From Mycobacterium paragordonae (GTDB lineage: Bacteria; Actinomycetota; Actinomycetes; Mycobacteriales; Mycobacteriaceae): a DNA stretch of 64,000 bases. A program made the translations under genes and the position numbers. The DNA is taken from positions 2,232,001 to 2,296,000 of the forward strand of contig NZ_CP025546.1 in assembly GCF_003614435.1 (NCBI RefSeq), read 5' to 3'. Shown piece after piece: positions 24,231 through 32,902 of the stretch; position 1 is the first letter of the stretch, and each line of letters begins with the position of its first letter. The notes under the pieces are model-generated. The model was given only the letters and a program-made list of their open reading frames with translations. It was not told the DNA's origin and made no database searches.

Positions 24231-25222
24231 TACCGTGCTCCGACCGCCTGGTGCACGGCGTCACTCCGGTCCGGTGCGGTTGCGGCGCCCAGCCCGAGCA
24301 GCATGGCCAGCACCACCGGGAACTCCAGGTACGCGTGGTAGCTGGCGAACGCGGAATACACCGCCTTGCCGGAGGCGTAGTCGGTGACGAACACGACCGC
24401 CAGGGCCACCCCGACGGCGGCGCCCAGCGTCCACGCCCGCGCGCCGGTCAGCCACGGAGCGCGGGCCTCGAACGCCCGCGCCGCGTCGGGCGCGTACCGG
24501 GGGAAGAAACCCACCCAGACGAAGTAGTGCATCGTCTGCAGGAAGGCGAACACGACGAGCAGTCGCACCCCGACCTCGGTGGCCACCGTCGCGGGCGGGG
24601 CGCTGGCCGCGACGATCGTCCGGGGATTCCCGGCGAACCCGGCCACCGACGAACTCGTCGCGCCGAAACGATGGTCGAGCACGCCGGACAGCAGTACCGC
24701 GGGAACGATCAGCACCCACCCGATCTGCACCGATCGGAACCACCGGCGCAGCGCCGGAGTGGGCAACCGGGCCGCCCACTCCCACAGGAAGAACAGCGGC
24801 ACCACATTGTGCAGGTGGGTCAGCACGACGAAGTGGTAAGCGGGCCAACTCAGCGAGGCGGTCGTGGCGATCGCCAGCACTACCGCCGCCGCGATCAGCG
24901 ACGGCCCTCGTAAACCCACCACACAGGCCGCGCCGAGCACCGCGTAGCCGACCACGATCTCCGCCAGCCGGGCCGGCTCGCCGACGACCATGCCGGCCAG
25001 CCGGCACAGCACGATCACGGTGATCAACCCGAGCAGCCAGAGCAGCAGCCGGCCGGACAGCACCTGCGCGAAACGTCCAGTGACATAGCGCAATTCCAGG
25101 ACATTGTGCAGGACCCCGAAAGCCATCAGGCCCAGCACGGTGGTGGCCAGCGGCGCCCGGACCGCGACGGCCAGAGCCACCGCGGCAGCCCCGGCGAACA
25201 GCCAGATCGCCCGTAGAGTCAT
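24230..25222 (-). CDS. Polytopic membrane protein of unknown function
   Basis: 330 residues with about eight to ten hydrophobic segments, for example WLFAGAAAVALAVAVRAPLATTVLGLMAFG at the start and AAVGVALAVVFVTDYASG near the end. HNVLELRYVTGRF, ADPPTH-like loops around HLHNVVPLFF and HYFVWVGFFPRYAPD carry conserved-looking His residues. I do not recognise a named family. A TTG start at 25234 is possible; the ATG at 25222 is preferred. It overlaps the hydrolase start and so formed an operon with it. No counterpart lies between ffh and Rv2917 in M. tuberculosis. Confidence 0.75.
   Translation of the reverse strand: MTLRAIWLFAGAAAVALAVAVRAPLATTVLGLMAFGVLHNVLELRYVTGRFAQVLSGRLLLWLLGLITVIVLCRLAGMVVGEPARLAEIVVGYAVLGAACVVGLRGPSLIAAAVVLAIATTASLSWPAYHFVVLTHLHNVVPLFFLWEWAARLPTPALRRWFRSVQIGWVLIVPAVLLSGVLDHRFGATSSSVAGFAGNPRTIVAASAPPATVATEVGVRLLVVFAFLQTMHYFVWVGFFPRYAPDAARAFEARAPWLTGARAWTLGAAVGVALAVVFVTDYASGKAVYSAFASYHAYLEFPVVLAMLLGLGAATAPDRSDAVHQAVGAR
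25214..25219 (+). promoter_or_regulatory. -10 element of a putative leaderless promoter inside the divergent gene
   Basis: TAGAGT is followed by 6 nt and then the GTG at 25226. The element overlaps the first codons of the leftward membrane-protein gene. Confidence 0.45.
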
Positions 25223-25225
25223 CGC

Positions 25226-25549
25226 GTGTCCCAACTGACCGCCTTCGCTGTCACGATCGCGGTGGAAAGCCTGTGGTACGTGGGCGGTCTGGTGGGCATC
25301 GTCGGATTGCGGTGGTGGTCAGCGCTGATGCTGGCGATCGGTGTCAACGCGGTCACCCATCCGGTGGCGTGGTGGGTGCTGTCATCGCACGCGACGATGC
25401 TGCCGTTGCTGCTGACGGAGGTCGCGGTGACGCTCGCCGAGGCGGCTGTGCTGGCGGTCGCCGTTCGGCGTGACCTGGCGACGCTGGCGCTGCTGAGCGT
25501 GGGCGCCAACGCCTCGTCGCTGCTCACCGGGCTGATCCTCAACCGGTAG
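25226..25549 (+). CDS. Small membrane protein, about three to four transmembrane segments
   Basis: 107 residues, strongly hydrophobic (WYVGGLVGIVGLRWWSALMLAIGVNAV; LLLTEVAVTLAEAAVLAVAV; LATLALLSVGANASSLLTGLIL). Its start is only 3 bp from the start of the divergent membrane-protein gene, and there is no room for a leader or Shine-Dalgarno sequence, consistent with leaderless expression. The 3' end overlaps the convergent proline-rich gene by 11 bp. Function unknown; pairing with the divergent membrane gene may matter. Confidence 0.7.
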   Translation: MSQLTAFAVTIAVESLWYVGGLVGIVGLRWWSALMLAIGVNAVTHPVAWWVLSSHATMLPLLLTEVAVTLAEAAVLAVAVRRDLATLALLSVGANASSLLTGLILNR

Positions 25550-25799
25550 GCGGGCCCGGCGGGGGCGACCACTGGGGCGGTGGCGGCTGTTGCGGCGGAG
25601 GCTGTTGCGGCCACTGCGGCGGGGCCCCGGGTGGGGGCGGACCCCACTGTGGGGGCGGCTTCTGTCGCCGCGAGCGGCGCAGCCAGATGACGATAGCCAC
25701 GGAGGCCGCCACCACCACGATCAGAAACAGGACGACAACCAGCAGCACCGGAGAAGATGCCGATGGCGCAGGAGCCACGTCCGCGAGCACAGTGACCAC
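25539..25799 (-). CDS. Single-pass membrane protein with proline/glutamine-rich tail
   Basis: 86 residues: a short N-terminal segment, one transmembrane helix (VLLVVVLFLIVVVAASVAIVI), a basic stop-transfer WLRRSRRQK, and a tail of PPPQW, QPPPQQ and PPGPP repeats. The topology predicts a cytoplasmic Pro-rich tail. The GTG start has TAGTTT exactly 6 nt upstream, a leaderless promoter. No family recognised. The tail may bind WW/SH3-like or other proline-binding partners, but this is speculation. Confidence 0.65.
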   Translation of the reverse strand: MVTVLADVAPAPSASSPVLLVVVLFLIVVVAASVAIVIWLRRSRRQKPPPQWGPPPPGAPPQWPQQPPPQQPPPPQWSPPPGPPTG

Positions 25800-25805
25800 G
25801 CGGCA

Positions 25806-25811
25806 AAACTA
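25806..25811 (-). promoter_or_regulatory. -10 element of the putative leaderless promoter for the proline-rich membrane protein
   Basis: Minus-strand TAGTTT, then TGCCGC, then GTG. This supports the start chosen for the 86-residue gene. Confidence 0.45.
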
Positions 25812-25958
25812 ACGCTTGCCAACCTCAAATGAAAGGGAAATCAGCGCCTTCAAGGTGGCTCCGCCGAAACTGACACCGCGGCGGCCTCCATCGGCGTGTC
25901 GTCTGCCTGGTTGCAGTGTCGCGGGCCGACGGGATGCGCCGGTCCGCGCCCCGACCAC

Positions 25959-25964
25959 TAGGCT
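25959..25964 (+). promoter_or_regulatory. -10 element of a putative leaderless ffh promoter
   Basis: TAGGCT lies 7 nt before the GTG at 25972. This decides the ffh start against longer in-frame readings that begin near 25816. Confidence 0.5.
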
Positions 25965-25971
25965 GGCTGTC

Positions 25972-27528
25972 GTGTTTGAATCGCTGTCCGATCGCTTGAC
26001 CGGTGCCCTCGCAGGGCTGCGCGGCAAGGGCCGCCTGACTGACGCCGATATCGAGGCCACCACCCGCGAAATCCGGCTCGCGCTGCTGGAAGCCGACGTG
26101 TCGCTGCCCGTAGTCCGGGCATTCGTCCACCGGATTAAGGAACGCGCCCGCGGCCACGAAGTCTCCGGCGCCCTCAACCCGGCACAGCAGGTCGTCAAGA
26201 TCGTCAACGAGGAACTGATCGGCATCCTCGGCGGCGAGACCCGCGAGATCGCCTACGCCAAGAACCCGCCGACGGTGATCATGCTCGCGGGTCTGCAGGG
26301 TTCCGGTAAGACGACGCTGGCCGGCAAGCTGGCTTTCCGGTTGAAGAACCAGGGCCACACCCCGTTATTGGTGGCCTGCGACCTACAGCGCCCCGCCGCC
26401 GTCAACCAGCTCCAGGTCGTCGGCCAGCGGGCCGGGGTACCGGTGTTCGCGCCGCACCCCGGCGCGTCACCAGAGTCCGGCCCGGGCGACCCGGTCGCCG
26501 TCGCCGCGGCAGGCATCGCCGAAGCCAGGACCAAGCACTTCGACTTCGTCATCGTCGACACCGCCGGACGTCTCGGCATCGACGAAGAGTTGATGGCCCA
26601 GGCGGCCGCCATCCGCGATGCCGTCAATCCCGACGAGGTGCTTTTCGTCCTGGACGCGATGATCGGTCAGGACGCGGTCGCCACCGCCCAGGCGTTCGGC
26701 GACGGCGTGGGGTTCACCGGCGTCGTGCTGACCAAGCTGGACGGCGACGCCCGTGGTGGCGCGGCCCTCTCGGTCCGCGAAGTGACCGGCGTGCCAATCC
26801 TTTTCGCCTCCACCGGCGAGAAATTCGAGGACTTCGACGTCTTCCACCCGGACCGGATGGCCAGCCGCATCCTGGGCATGGGCGACGTGCTGAGCCTGAT
26901 CGAACAGGCCGAGCAGGTCTTCGATGCCCAGCAGGCCGAGGCCGCCGCCGCCAAGATCGGCGCCGGTGAGCTGACGCTGGAGGACTTCCTCGAGCAGATG
27001 CTGGCCGTGCGCAAGATGGGCCCGATCGGCAACCTGCTCGGCATGCTGCCCGGCGGGGCCCAGATGAAAGACGCACTGGCCGAGGTCGACGACAAGAGCC
27101 TCGACCGGATCCAGGCCATCATCCGCGGCATGACGCCGCAGGAGCGGGCCGACCCGAAGATCATCAACGCCTCGCGGCGGCTGCGCATCGCCAACGGCTC
27201 CGGCGTCAGCGTCTCCGAGGTAAATCAGCTGGTGGACCGCTTCTTCGAAGCCCGCAAGATGATGTCCTCGATGCTCGGCGGCATGGGCATCCCCGGGTTG
27301 GGCCGCAAGTCCGCGACACGTAAATCCAAGAGCGCCAAAGGCAAGAAGGGCAAGAAGGGCGGACGCGGACCGACGCCGCCGAAGACGCGCAGCCCGTTCG
27401 GCGCGGGCATGCCCGGCATGCCCGCCGGGTTCCCCGACCTGTCGCAGATGCCCGAAGGCCTCAACGAGCTGCCGCCGGGGCTGGCCGACTTCGACCTGTC
27501 CAAGCTGAAGTTCCCCGGCCAGAAATAG
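25972..27528 (+). CDS. ffh: Signal recognition particle protein Ffh (SRP54)
   Basis: GTPase subunit of SRP; binds signal sequences and 4.5S RNA and partners with FtsY (14.3 kb). The N domain starts at MFESLSDRLTGAL. The G domain has GLQGSGKTTLAGKLA, DTAGRLGIDEELM and TKLDGDARGG. The M domain includes LEDFLEQMLAVRKMGPIGNLLGMLPG, followed by a Lys/Gly then Met/Pro/Gly-rich tail. It has 518 residues. The GTG at 25972 is chosen because homologues begin here and a -10 element lies 7 nt upstream. The amidohydrolase gene follows after 7 bp. Confidence 0.97.
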   Translation: MFESLSDRLTGALAGLRGKGRLTDADIEATTREIRLALLEADVSLPVVRAFVHRIKERARGHEVSGALNPAQQVVKIVNEELIGILGGETREIAYAKNPPTVIMLAGLQGSGKTTLAGKLAFRLKNQGHTPLLVACDLQRPAAVNQLQVVGQRAGVPVFAPHPGASPESGPGDPVAVAAAGIAEARTKHFDFVIVDTAGRLGIDEELMAQAAAIRDAVNPDEVLFVLDAMIGQDAVATAQAFGDGVGFTGVVLTKLDGDARGGAALSVREVTGVPILFASTGEKFEDFDVFHPDRMASRILGMGDVLSLIEQAEQVFDAQQAEAAAAKIGAGELTLEDFLEQMLAVRKMGPIGNLLGMLPGGAQMKDALAEVDDKSLDRIQAIIRGMTPQERADPKIINASRRLRIANGSGVSVSEVNQLVDRFFEARKMMSSMLGGMGIPGLGRKSATRKSKSAKGKKGKKGGRGPTPPKTRSPFGAGMPGMPAGFPDLSQMPEGLNELPPGLADFDLSKLKFPGQK

Positions 27529-27535
27529 CCACGCT

Positions 27536-28618
27536 GTGCGACTGCACGTGCGGGGGCTGGGTCTGCCCGGCGACGTCGCCACCGAACTGTGGATCGCCGA
27601 CGGTCGCATCAGTTCCGAGCCGGTCTCCGGCGCCGACACCGTGTTCGACGGGGGCTGGATCCTGCCGGGGCTGGTGGACGCGCACTGCCACGTGGGGCTC
27701 GGCGAACACGGCGCCGTCGAGCTCGACGAAGCGATCGCCCAGGCCGAGGTCGAACGCGATGTGGGCGCGCTGTTGCTGCGCGACTGCGGCTCGCCGATCG
27801 ACACTCGCAGCCTCGACGACCACGACGACCTGCCCCGCATCATCCGGGCCGGACGGCATCTGGCCAGACCCAAGCGCTACATCCCCGGTCTGGCCGCCGA
27901 CATGGAGGACGAATCGCAGCTGCCCGACGCCGTCGCGGAGCAGGCCCGACGTGGAGACGGTTGGATCAAGCTGGTCGGCGACTGGATCGACCGGGGGATC
28001 GGCGACCTGGCGCCGCTGTGGTCCGACGACGTCCTCAAAGCCGCGATCGACACCGCACACTCGCACGGGGCGCGCGTCACCGCACACGTCTTCGGCGAGG
28101 ATGCGTTGCCCGGCTTGATCAAGGCCGGGATCGACTGCATCGAACACGGGACCGGCCTCACCGACGAGACGATCGGGCTGATGGTCGAACACGGCACCGC
28201 CCTGGTGCCGACGCTGATCAACCTGGAGAACTTTCCGGGCATCGCCGACGCCGCCGTCCGCTACCCGAAGTACGCCGCGCACATGCGCGACCTCTACGCC
28301 CGCGGGTATGCGCGGGTGGCCGCGGCGCGCGACGCCGGCGTGCCCGTGTACGCCGGCAGCGACGCGGGCGGCACCATCCGACACGGCCGCATCGCCGACG
28401 AGGTCGATGCGCTGCGCCGGATCGGCATGACCGCCGAGGAGGCGTTGGGGGCGGCGTGCTGGGATGCCCGCGGCTGGCTGGGCCGGCCGGGTCTGGACCA
28501 CGGCGCTTCGGCCGACCTGCTGTGCTACGTCGAGGATCCCCGCCGCGGCCCCGGCGTGCTGAACCGGCCTGACCTGGTGATCCTGCGTGGCAAGGTATTC
28601 CGACCCGGACGATCCTAG
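27536..28618 (+). CDS. Amidohydrolase-superfamily protein
   Basis: 360-residue metal-dependent hydrolase corresponding to Rv2915c. The metal-binding start is LVDAHCHVGLGEHG, further His ligands lie in HSHGARVTAHVFGE and DCIEHGTGL, and the final Asp in YAGSDAGGTIRHG. This order fits a prolidase/imidazolonepropionase-like barrel. Substrate unknown. It begins with GTG 7 bp after ffh and is probably co-transcribed with it. Confidence 0.85.
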   Translation: MRLHVRGLGLPGDVATELWIADGRISSEPVSGADTVFDGGWILPGLVDAHCHVGLGEHGAVELDEAIAQAEVERDVGALLLRDCGSPIDTRSLDDHDDLPRIIRAGRHLARPKRYIPGLAADMEDESQLPDAVAEQARRGDGWIKLVGDWIDRGIGDLAPLWSDDVLKAAIDTAHSHGARVTAHVFGEDALPGLIKAGIDCIEHGTGLTDETIGLMVEHGTALVPTLINLENFPGIADAAVRYPKYAAHMRDLYARGYARVAAARDAGVPVYAGSDAGGTIRHGRIADEVDALRRIGMTAEEALGAACWDARGWLGRPGLDHGASADLLCYVEDPRRGPGVLNRPDLVILRGKVFRPGRS

Positions 28619-28670
28619 ATTTCGCCCAGTGTTAGCCGGGCGCAGCCGCGCCCGGCCGTACCGAGATGGT

Positions 28671-28676
28671 TACCAT
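28671..28676 (+). promoter_or_regulatory. -10 element of a putative leaderless pknI promoter
   Basis: TACCAT, then 6 nt, then the ATG of pknI. There is no Shine-Dalgarno sequence. Confidence 0.5.
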
Positions 28677-28682
28677 CGCTGA

Positions 28683-30419
28683 ATGGCGTTGGCCAGCGGC
28701 GCAAGTTACGCCGGTTACACCGTCGTACGCATGTTGAGATCGTCGGCGACGGGCGAGATCTACCTTGCCCAGCGGCCGGATCTGCCGGGCTGGCGGGCGC
28801 TGAAGGTGCTCTCGCTGACGGCCGACGACGAATTTCGGGCCCGTTTTCATCGCGAGAACATCAGCGTGGCGAACCTCTATCACCTCAACATCGTCGAGGT
28901 GCACGAGCGCGGCGAGTTCGACGGACAGCTCTGGGTCGCAATGGATTACGTCGACGGCACCGACGCGGCCCAGTTGATGGCCGACCGCTTTCCCGCGGTG
29001 CTGCCGGTCGGCGAGGTGGTCGCGATCATCACTGGGGCGGCCGCCGGTCTTGACTTTGCCCACCAGCGCGGCGTGCTACACCGCGACGTGCGGCCGGGCA
29101 ACCTGTTGGTGACCACCCCGGGTGCCGGCGAACCACGAATAATGGTGTCGGACTTCGGATTACAGCGTCCGGCGGGCGAGGCCGGATATGCCGCCCCGGA
29201 GGAATCGACCGGCGCGGCCATTGACGCTCGCACCGACCAATACGCGCTGGCCGCCACCGCGATGCACCTGTTCACCGGGGCGCCGCCGACCCCGGGAAGC
29301 CCGCCGCGGCTCAGCGAGCTGCGCCCGGACCTGGCCCGATTCGACGAGGTGTTCGGTAGAGCGCTGGCCGCCGACCCGGCCGACCGATTCGGCAGTTGCC
29401 GCGAGTTCGCCGCGGCGCTCGCGGAACGAGCCGGGATCGTCGACCGCGAGTCGCCCGAGGAACCCGTCGCGCTACCGGCGGTCGAGCCCGCATATGTCGT
29501 CGACTATCCGGTCTACGCCTGGCCGGAAGTGGCCTCCCAACAGCCCGTTCCGGAACCGGCGGCGGGCAGCGCTCCCGGCCACGCACCTGGCCACGCACCC
29601 GGCCGACCGCCGGACCGCCCGCGAGGATTGCTGCGATCGGCGGCGGGTTCGATGGCCCGGCGCCTGGAGGCGTTCTCCACCGGTAGCGGAGAATCGAGGC
29701 GGTTCGGTCCGCGCCGGATGCTGCTGGGTGCCGTCGCGGTGCTTTTGCTGGTGGGCTTGTTGGCAGCCGGCATTGCGATCGGACGCAGGACCAGCGCTCC
29801 GACCCCGCAGGCCGGCCGCCCGGTGGCTGCCCCCTCGAGCACCACGACCGGCAGCACCCCGGCGGCCGCCCCGCTCCCGCTGGACGGCACTTACCGGATC
29901 GAGGTGCAACGCTCCCGGCAGACCTTCGACACCACGCCCACCCCGCAGCCGCCGGACGTCGAGACGTGGTGGGCGATCCGCTCGTCCTGCACGCCCACCC
30001 GGTGCCTGGCAGCGGCAACGCTGCTCAACGACAGCGACCATTCCCGGGAGAAGTCGCCGGACGTGCACCCGCTCTTGCTGGAGTTCATCGACGGGCAGTG
30101 GCGATCCCGGGCGGAGACCACCAAGTTCCCGTGCGTCGGCCCAAACGGTCAGGCGAGTACCCAGACCACCATTCAGGTGCTCACGCTGCAGCCGCAGTCC
30201 CCGCGCGAGCTCGCCGGGGAGTTGGCCGTCACCGTCAAGACCAATGAATGCAGTCAGCTGGGCGGACTCATCCGCATTCCCACTGTGGCCAGCCGCGAAA
30301 GCGACATCCCGCCCGCTGTGAACGTGCCTGACCCCGTGACGATCACCCCGACGGCGACGCCCGGAACGACGGTCACCACCCAAACGCCCACGTCAAGGCC
30401 CTCCGGACCGGGTGGGTGA
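28683..30419 (+). CDS. pknI: Serine/threonine protein kinase PknI
   Basis: Membrane-anchored Hanks-type kinase; in M. tuberculosis linked to division and growth control. The 578 residues comprise a kinase domain (about 1-250), a Pro/Ala-rich juxtamembrane stretch, a transmembrane helix (LLGAVAVLLLVGLLAAGIAIG, about 347-367) and an extracellular domain with four Cys. The ATP-binding Lys is in WRALKVLS. The catalytic loop reads HRDVRPGN, keeping Asp and Asn but with Arg where the usual Lys stands nearby. DFG is present (VSDFGLQ). The glycine-rich loop is degenerate, as known for PknI. Confidence 0.93.
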   Translation: MALASGASYAGYTVVRMLRSSATGEIYLAQRPDLPGWRALKVLSLTADDEFRARFHRENISVANLYHLNIVEVHERGEFDGQLWVAMDYVDGTDAAQLMADRFPAVLPVGEVVAIITGAAAGLDFAHQRGVLHRDVRPGNLLVTTPGAGEPRIMVSDFGLQRPAGEAGYAAPEESTGAAIDARTDQYALAATAMHLFTGAPPTPGSPPRLSELRPDLARFDEVFGRALAADPADRFGSCREFAAALAERAGIVDRESPEEPVALPAVEPAYVVDYPVYAWPEVASQQPVPEPAAGSAPGHAPGHAPGRPPDRPRGLLRSAAGSMARRLEAFSTGSGESRRFGPRRMLLGAVAVLLLVGLLAAGIAIGRRTSAPTPQAGRPVAAPSSTTTGSTPAAAPLPLDGTYRIEVQRSRQTFDTTPTPQPPDVETWWAIRSSCTPTRCLAAATLLNDSDHSREKSPDVHPLLLEFIDGQWRSRAETTKFPCVGPNGQASTQTTIQVLTLQPQSPRELAGELAVTVKTNECSQLGGLIRIPTVASRESDIPPAVNVPDPVTITPTATPGTTVTTQTPTSRPSGPGG

Positions 30420-30455
30420 CCAACCGTCGAGAAAAGATTGCGAGCGTTCACTATC

Positions 30456-30461
30456 TATGTT
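30456..30461 (+). promoter_or_regulatory. Possible -10 element upstream of the D-aminoacylase-like gene
   Basis: TATGTT within the AT-richer gap after pknI, about 36 bp before the GTG start. A ribosome-binding site (GGAGG) follows at 30489. No convincing -35 is seen. Confidence 0.35.
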
Positions 30462-30496
30462 AGCTTCGAGTCAAGCCCATTCGACTTGGAGGAACA

Positions 30497-32284
30497 GTGA
30501 CTTACGACGTGATCGTCCGCGACGGCCTGTGGTTCGACGGGACGGGCGCCAAGCCCCAGATTCGGACGTTGGGCATCCGCGACGGCGTGGTAGCCACGGT
30601 CTCGGCGGGCCCGCTGGACGCGACCGGTTGCCCCGAGGTGATCGACGCGGCGGGGAAGTGGATCGCCCCGGGCTTCATCGACGTCCACACCCACTACGAC
30701 GCCGAGATCCTGCTCGACCCGGGCCTGCGGGAGTCGGTACGGCATGGCATCACCACGCTGCTGCTGGGCAACTGCTCGCTGTCGACGGTCTACGCCGACT
30801 CCGAAGACGCCGCCGACCTATTCAGTCGCGTCGAGGCGGTGCCGCGCGACTTCGTCCTGACCACACTGCAGGACAACAAGACCTGGTCGACGCCGGCGGA
30901 ATACATCGCCGCGCTCGACGCCCTCCCGCTGGGACCCAATGTGAGCTCGATGCTCGGCCACTCGGACCTACGAACCTCGGTGCTGGGCCTCGAGCGCGCC
31001 ACCGACGAAACCGTACGGCCCACCGATGCCGAGCTGGAGAAGATGGCCCGGCTGCTCGACGAGGCGCTGGACGCCGGCATGCTCGGCATGTCCGGGATGG
31101 ACGCACCGATCGACAAATTGGACGGCGACCGGTTCCGTTCGCGCGCTTTGCCTTCCACCTTCGCGACGTGGCGCGAGCGCCGCCGGCTGATCAAGGTGCT
31201 CCGCAAACGGGGCCGCATCCTGCAGAGCGCTCCCAACGTCAACAGCTCGGTGTCCCCGTTCATGTTCTTCCTCACCAGCAGCCGACTTCTCAACCGGAAC
31301 AAGGGAGTCCGGATGAGCATGCTGGTGTCGGCGGACGCCAAGTCGATGCCGCTGGCGGTGCACCTGTTCGGCCGGGGTACCCGGCTCCTCAACAAACTGC
31401 TCGGCGCCAGCGTGCGCTTCCAGCACCTGCCGGTACCGTTCGAATTGTATTCCGACGGAATCGATCTGCCGGTCTTCGAAGAATTCGGCGCCGGAACGGC
31501 CGCCCTGCACCTGCGGGATCAATTGCAGCGCAACGAGTTGCTGGCCGATGAGGAGTACCGTCGGCGGTTCCGGCGGCAGTTCGACCGCCGCAAGCTCGGA
31601 CCGTCGCTGTGGCACCGCGACTTCCACGATGCGGTGATCGTGGAGTGCCCCGATAAGTCGTTGATCGGCAAGAGTTTTGGCGCCATCGCTGACGAGCGGG
31701 GACTGCATCCGCTGGACGCCTTCCTCGACATTCTCGTCGAAAACGGCGAACGCAACGTGCGGTGGACCACCACCGTCGCCAACCATCGCCCCAAGCAACT
31801 CGACAAGCTGGCGGCCGACCCGAGCATTCACATGGGCTTTTCCGACGCCGGAGCGCACCTGCGCAACATGGCCTTCTACAACTTCCCGCTGCGCCTGCTC
31901 AAGCGGGTACGCGACGCGCAGCAGTCCGGGCGGCCGTTCCTGACCCCCGAGCGAGCGATCTACCGTCTGACCGCTGAGGTGGCCGAATGGTTCGGAATCA
32001 ACGCCGGCACCCTGCGCGAGGGTGACCGCGCCGACTTCGTGGTGATCGACCCCGTTCATCTGGACAGCTCGGTGGACTCCTACAACGAGGAGGCGGTGCC
32101 CTTCTACGGCGGCCTGCGGCGCATGGTCAACCGCAACGATGCGACCGTGATCGCCACCGGCGTGGGCGGTGCCGTCGTCTTCCGCAACGGGGAGTTCCGC
32201 GACGGCTTCGGTCAAACCGTGAAGTCGGGTCGCTACCTGCGTGCGGGTGAGCGGCGGTCGGCAGTGTTGAGCGGATCCGTCTGA
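30497..32284 (+). CDS. N-acyl-D-amino-acid deacylase-like amidohydrolase
   Basis: 595-residue amidohydrolase corresponding to Rv2913c, annotated there as a D-amino-acid aminohydrolase. N-terminal features are MTYDVIVRDGLWFDGTGAKP and the metal-binding GFIDVHTHYDAEILLDPGL. A late segment, MGFSDAGAHLRNMAFY, carries the Asp/His set, and the C-terminal barrel-closing part is LREGDRADFVVIDP. The GTG has GGAGG upstream. The TetR gene starts 1 bp after its stop, so the regulator probably controls this unit. Real substrate unverified. Confidence 0.86.
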   Translation: MTYDVIVRDGLWFDGTGAKPQIRTLGIRDGVVATVSAGPLDATGCPEVIDAAGKWIAPGFIDVHTHYDAEILLDPGLRESVRHGITTLLLGNCSLSTVYADSEDAADLFSRVEAVPRDFVLTTLQDNKTWSTPAEYIAALDALPLGPNVSSMLGHSDLRTSVLGLERATDETVRPTDAELEKMARLLDEALDAGMLGMSGMDAPIDKLDGDRFRSRALPSTFATWRERRRLIKVLRKRGRILQSAPNVNSSVSPFMFFLTSSRLLNRNKGVRMSMLVSADAKSMPLAVHLFGRGTRLLNKLLGASVRFQHLPVPFELYSDGIDLPVFEEFGAGTAALHLRDQLQRNELLADEEYRRRFRRQFDRRKLGPSLWHRDFHDAVIVECPDKSLIGKSFGAIADERGLHPLDAFLDILVENGERNVRWTTTVANHRPKQLDKLAADPSIHMGFSDAGAHLRNMAFYNFPLRLLKRVRDAQQSGRPFLTPERAIYRLTAEVAEWFGINAGTLREGDRADFVVIDPVHLDSSVDSYNEEAVPFYGGLRRMVNRNDATVIATGVGGAVVFRNGEFRDGFGQTVKSGRYLRAGERRSAVLSGSV

Positions 32285-32285
32285 G

Positions 32286-32891
32286 ATGGCCAGGACTCAG
32301 CAGCAACGGCGGGAAGAGACCGTCGGCCGGCTCCTGCAGGCCTGTATCGACACCATCGTCGAGGTCGGATATGCCCGCGCCTCGGCCGCCCTGATCACCA
32401 ACCGGGCCGGAGTATCGGTGGGCGCCCTGTTCCGCCATTTCGAAACCATGGGCGACTTCATGGCGGCCACGGCGTCGGAGGTGCTGCGACGCCAGTTGGA
32501 AACGTTCACCAAGCAGGTCGCGGAGATACCGGCCGACCGGCCGGCGCTGGAGGCCGCACTGGCCATTCTGCGCGACATCACCAGCGGCTCGACGAATGCG
32601 GTGCTCTACGAACTGCTGATCGCGGCACGGACCGACGAAAAGCTCAGGGCCACTTTGCAACACGAGTTGGGGCAGTACTCGGCGAAGATCTACGACGCGG
32701 CACGGTCGATGCCCGGTGCCGACGGTTTCCCCGACGACACGTTTCCGGTGTTGGTGGCGCTGCTGACCAACGTCTTCGACGGCGCCGCCGTGGTGGAGGG
32801 TGTGCTGCCGCAGCCCGAGATCGCGGAACGCAGGATTGCGGTGCTGAGCGCGCTGCTCAGGACGGCGTGGCCGGGGCCGCCTGAGTCCTGA
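32286..32891 (+). CDS. TetR-family transcriptional regulator
   Basis: 201 residues with an N-terminal helix-turn-helix (ASAALITNRAGVSVGALFRHFETMGDFM, about residues 34-61) and an all-helical ligand domain. It corresponds to Rv2912c. Placed directly behind the deacylase-like gene, it likely regulates that unit and itself. Its 3' end is built from a triplicated 7-bp repeat and it converges with the methyltransferase gene. Confidence 0.88.
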   Translation: MARTQQQRREETVGRLLQACIDTIVEVGYARASAALITNRAGVSVGALFRHFETMGDFMAATASEVLRRQLETFTKQVAEIPADRPALEAALAILRDITSGSTNAVLYELLIAARTDEKLRATLQHELGQYSAKIYDAARSMPGADGFPDDTFPVLVALLTNVFDGAAVVEGVLPQPEIAERRIAVLSALLRTAWPGPPES

Positions 32892-32902
32892 GTCCTGAGT
32901 CC
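32882..32902. repeat. Three tandem copies of TGAGTCC at a convergent gene junction
   Basis: A perfect 3 x 7-bp array that includes the TGA stop of the TetR gene and reaches the stop codon of the opposing methyltransferase gene. Confidence 0.8.

Noticed and set aside
25816..25971. Longer N-terminus for Ffh
   Set aside because: The upstream codons have no similarity to SRP54 proteins, and a -10 element sits inside them 7 nt before the GTG that starts the conserved sequence.
30465..30496. TetR operator palindrome before the deacylase-like gene
   Set aside because: GAGTC and GACTT halves are only partly complementary; chance cannot be excluded.
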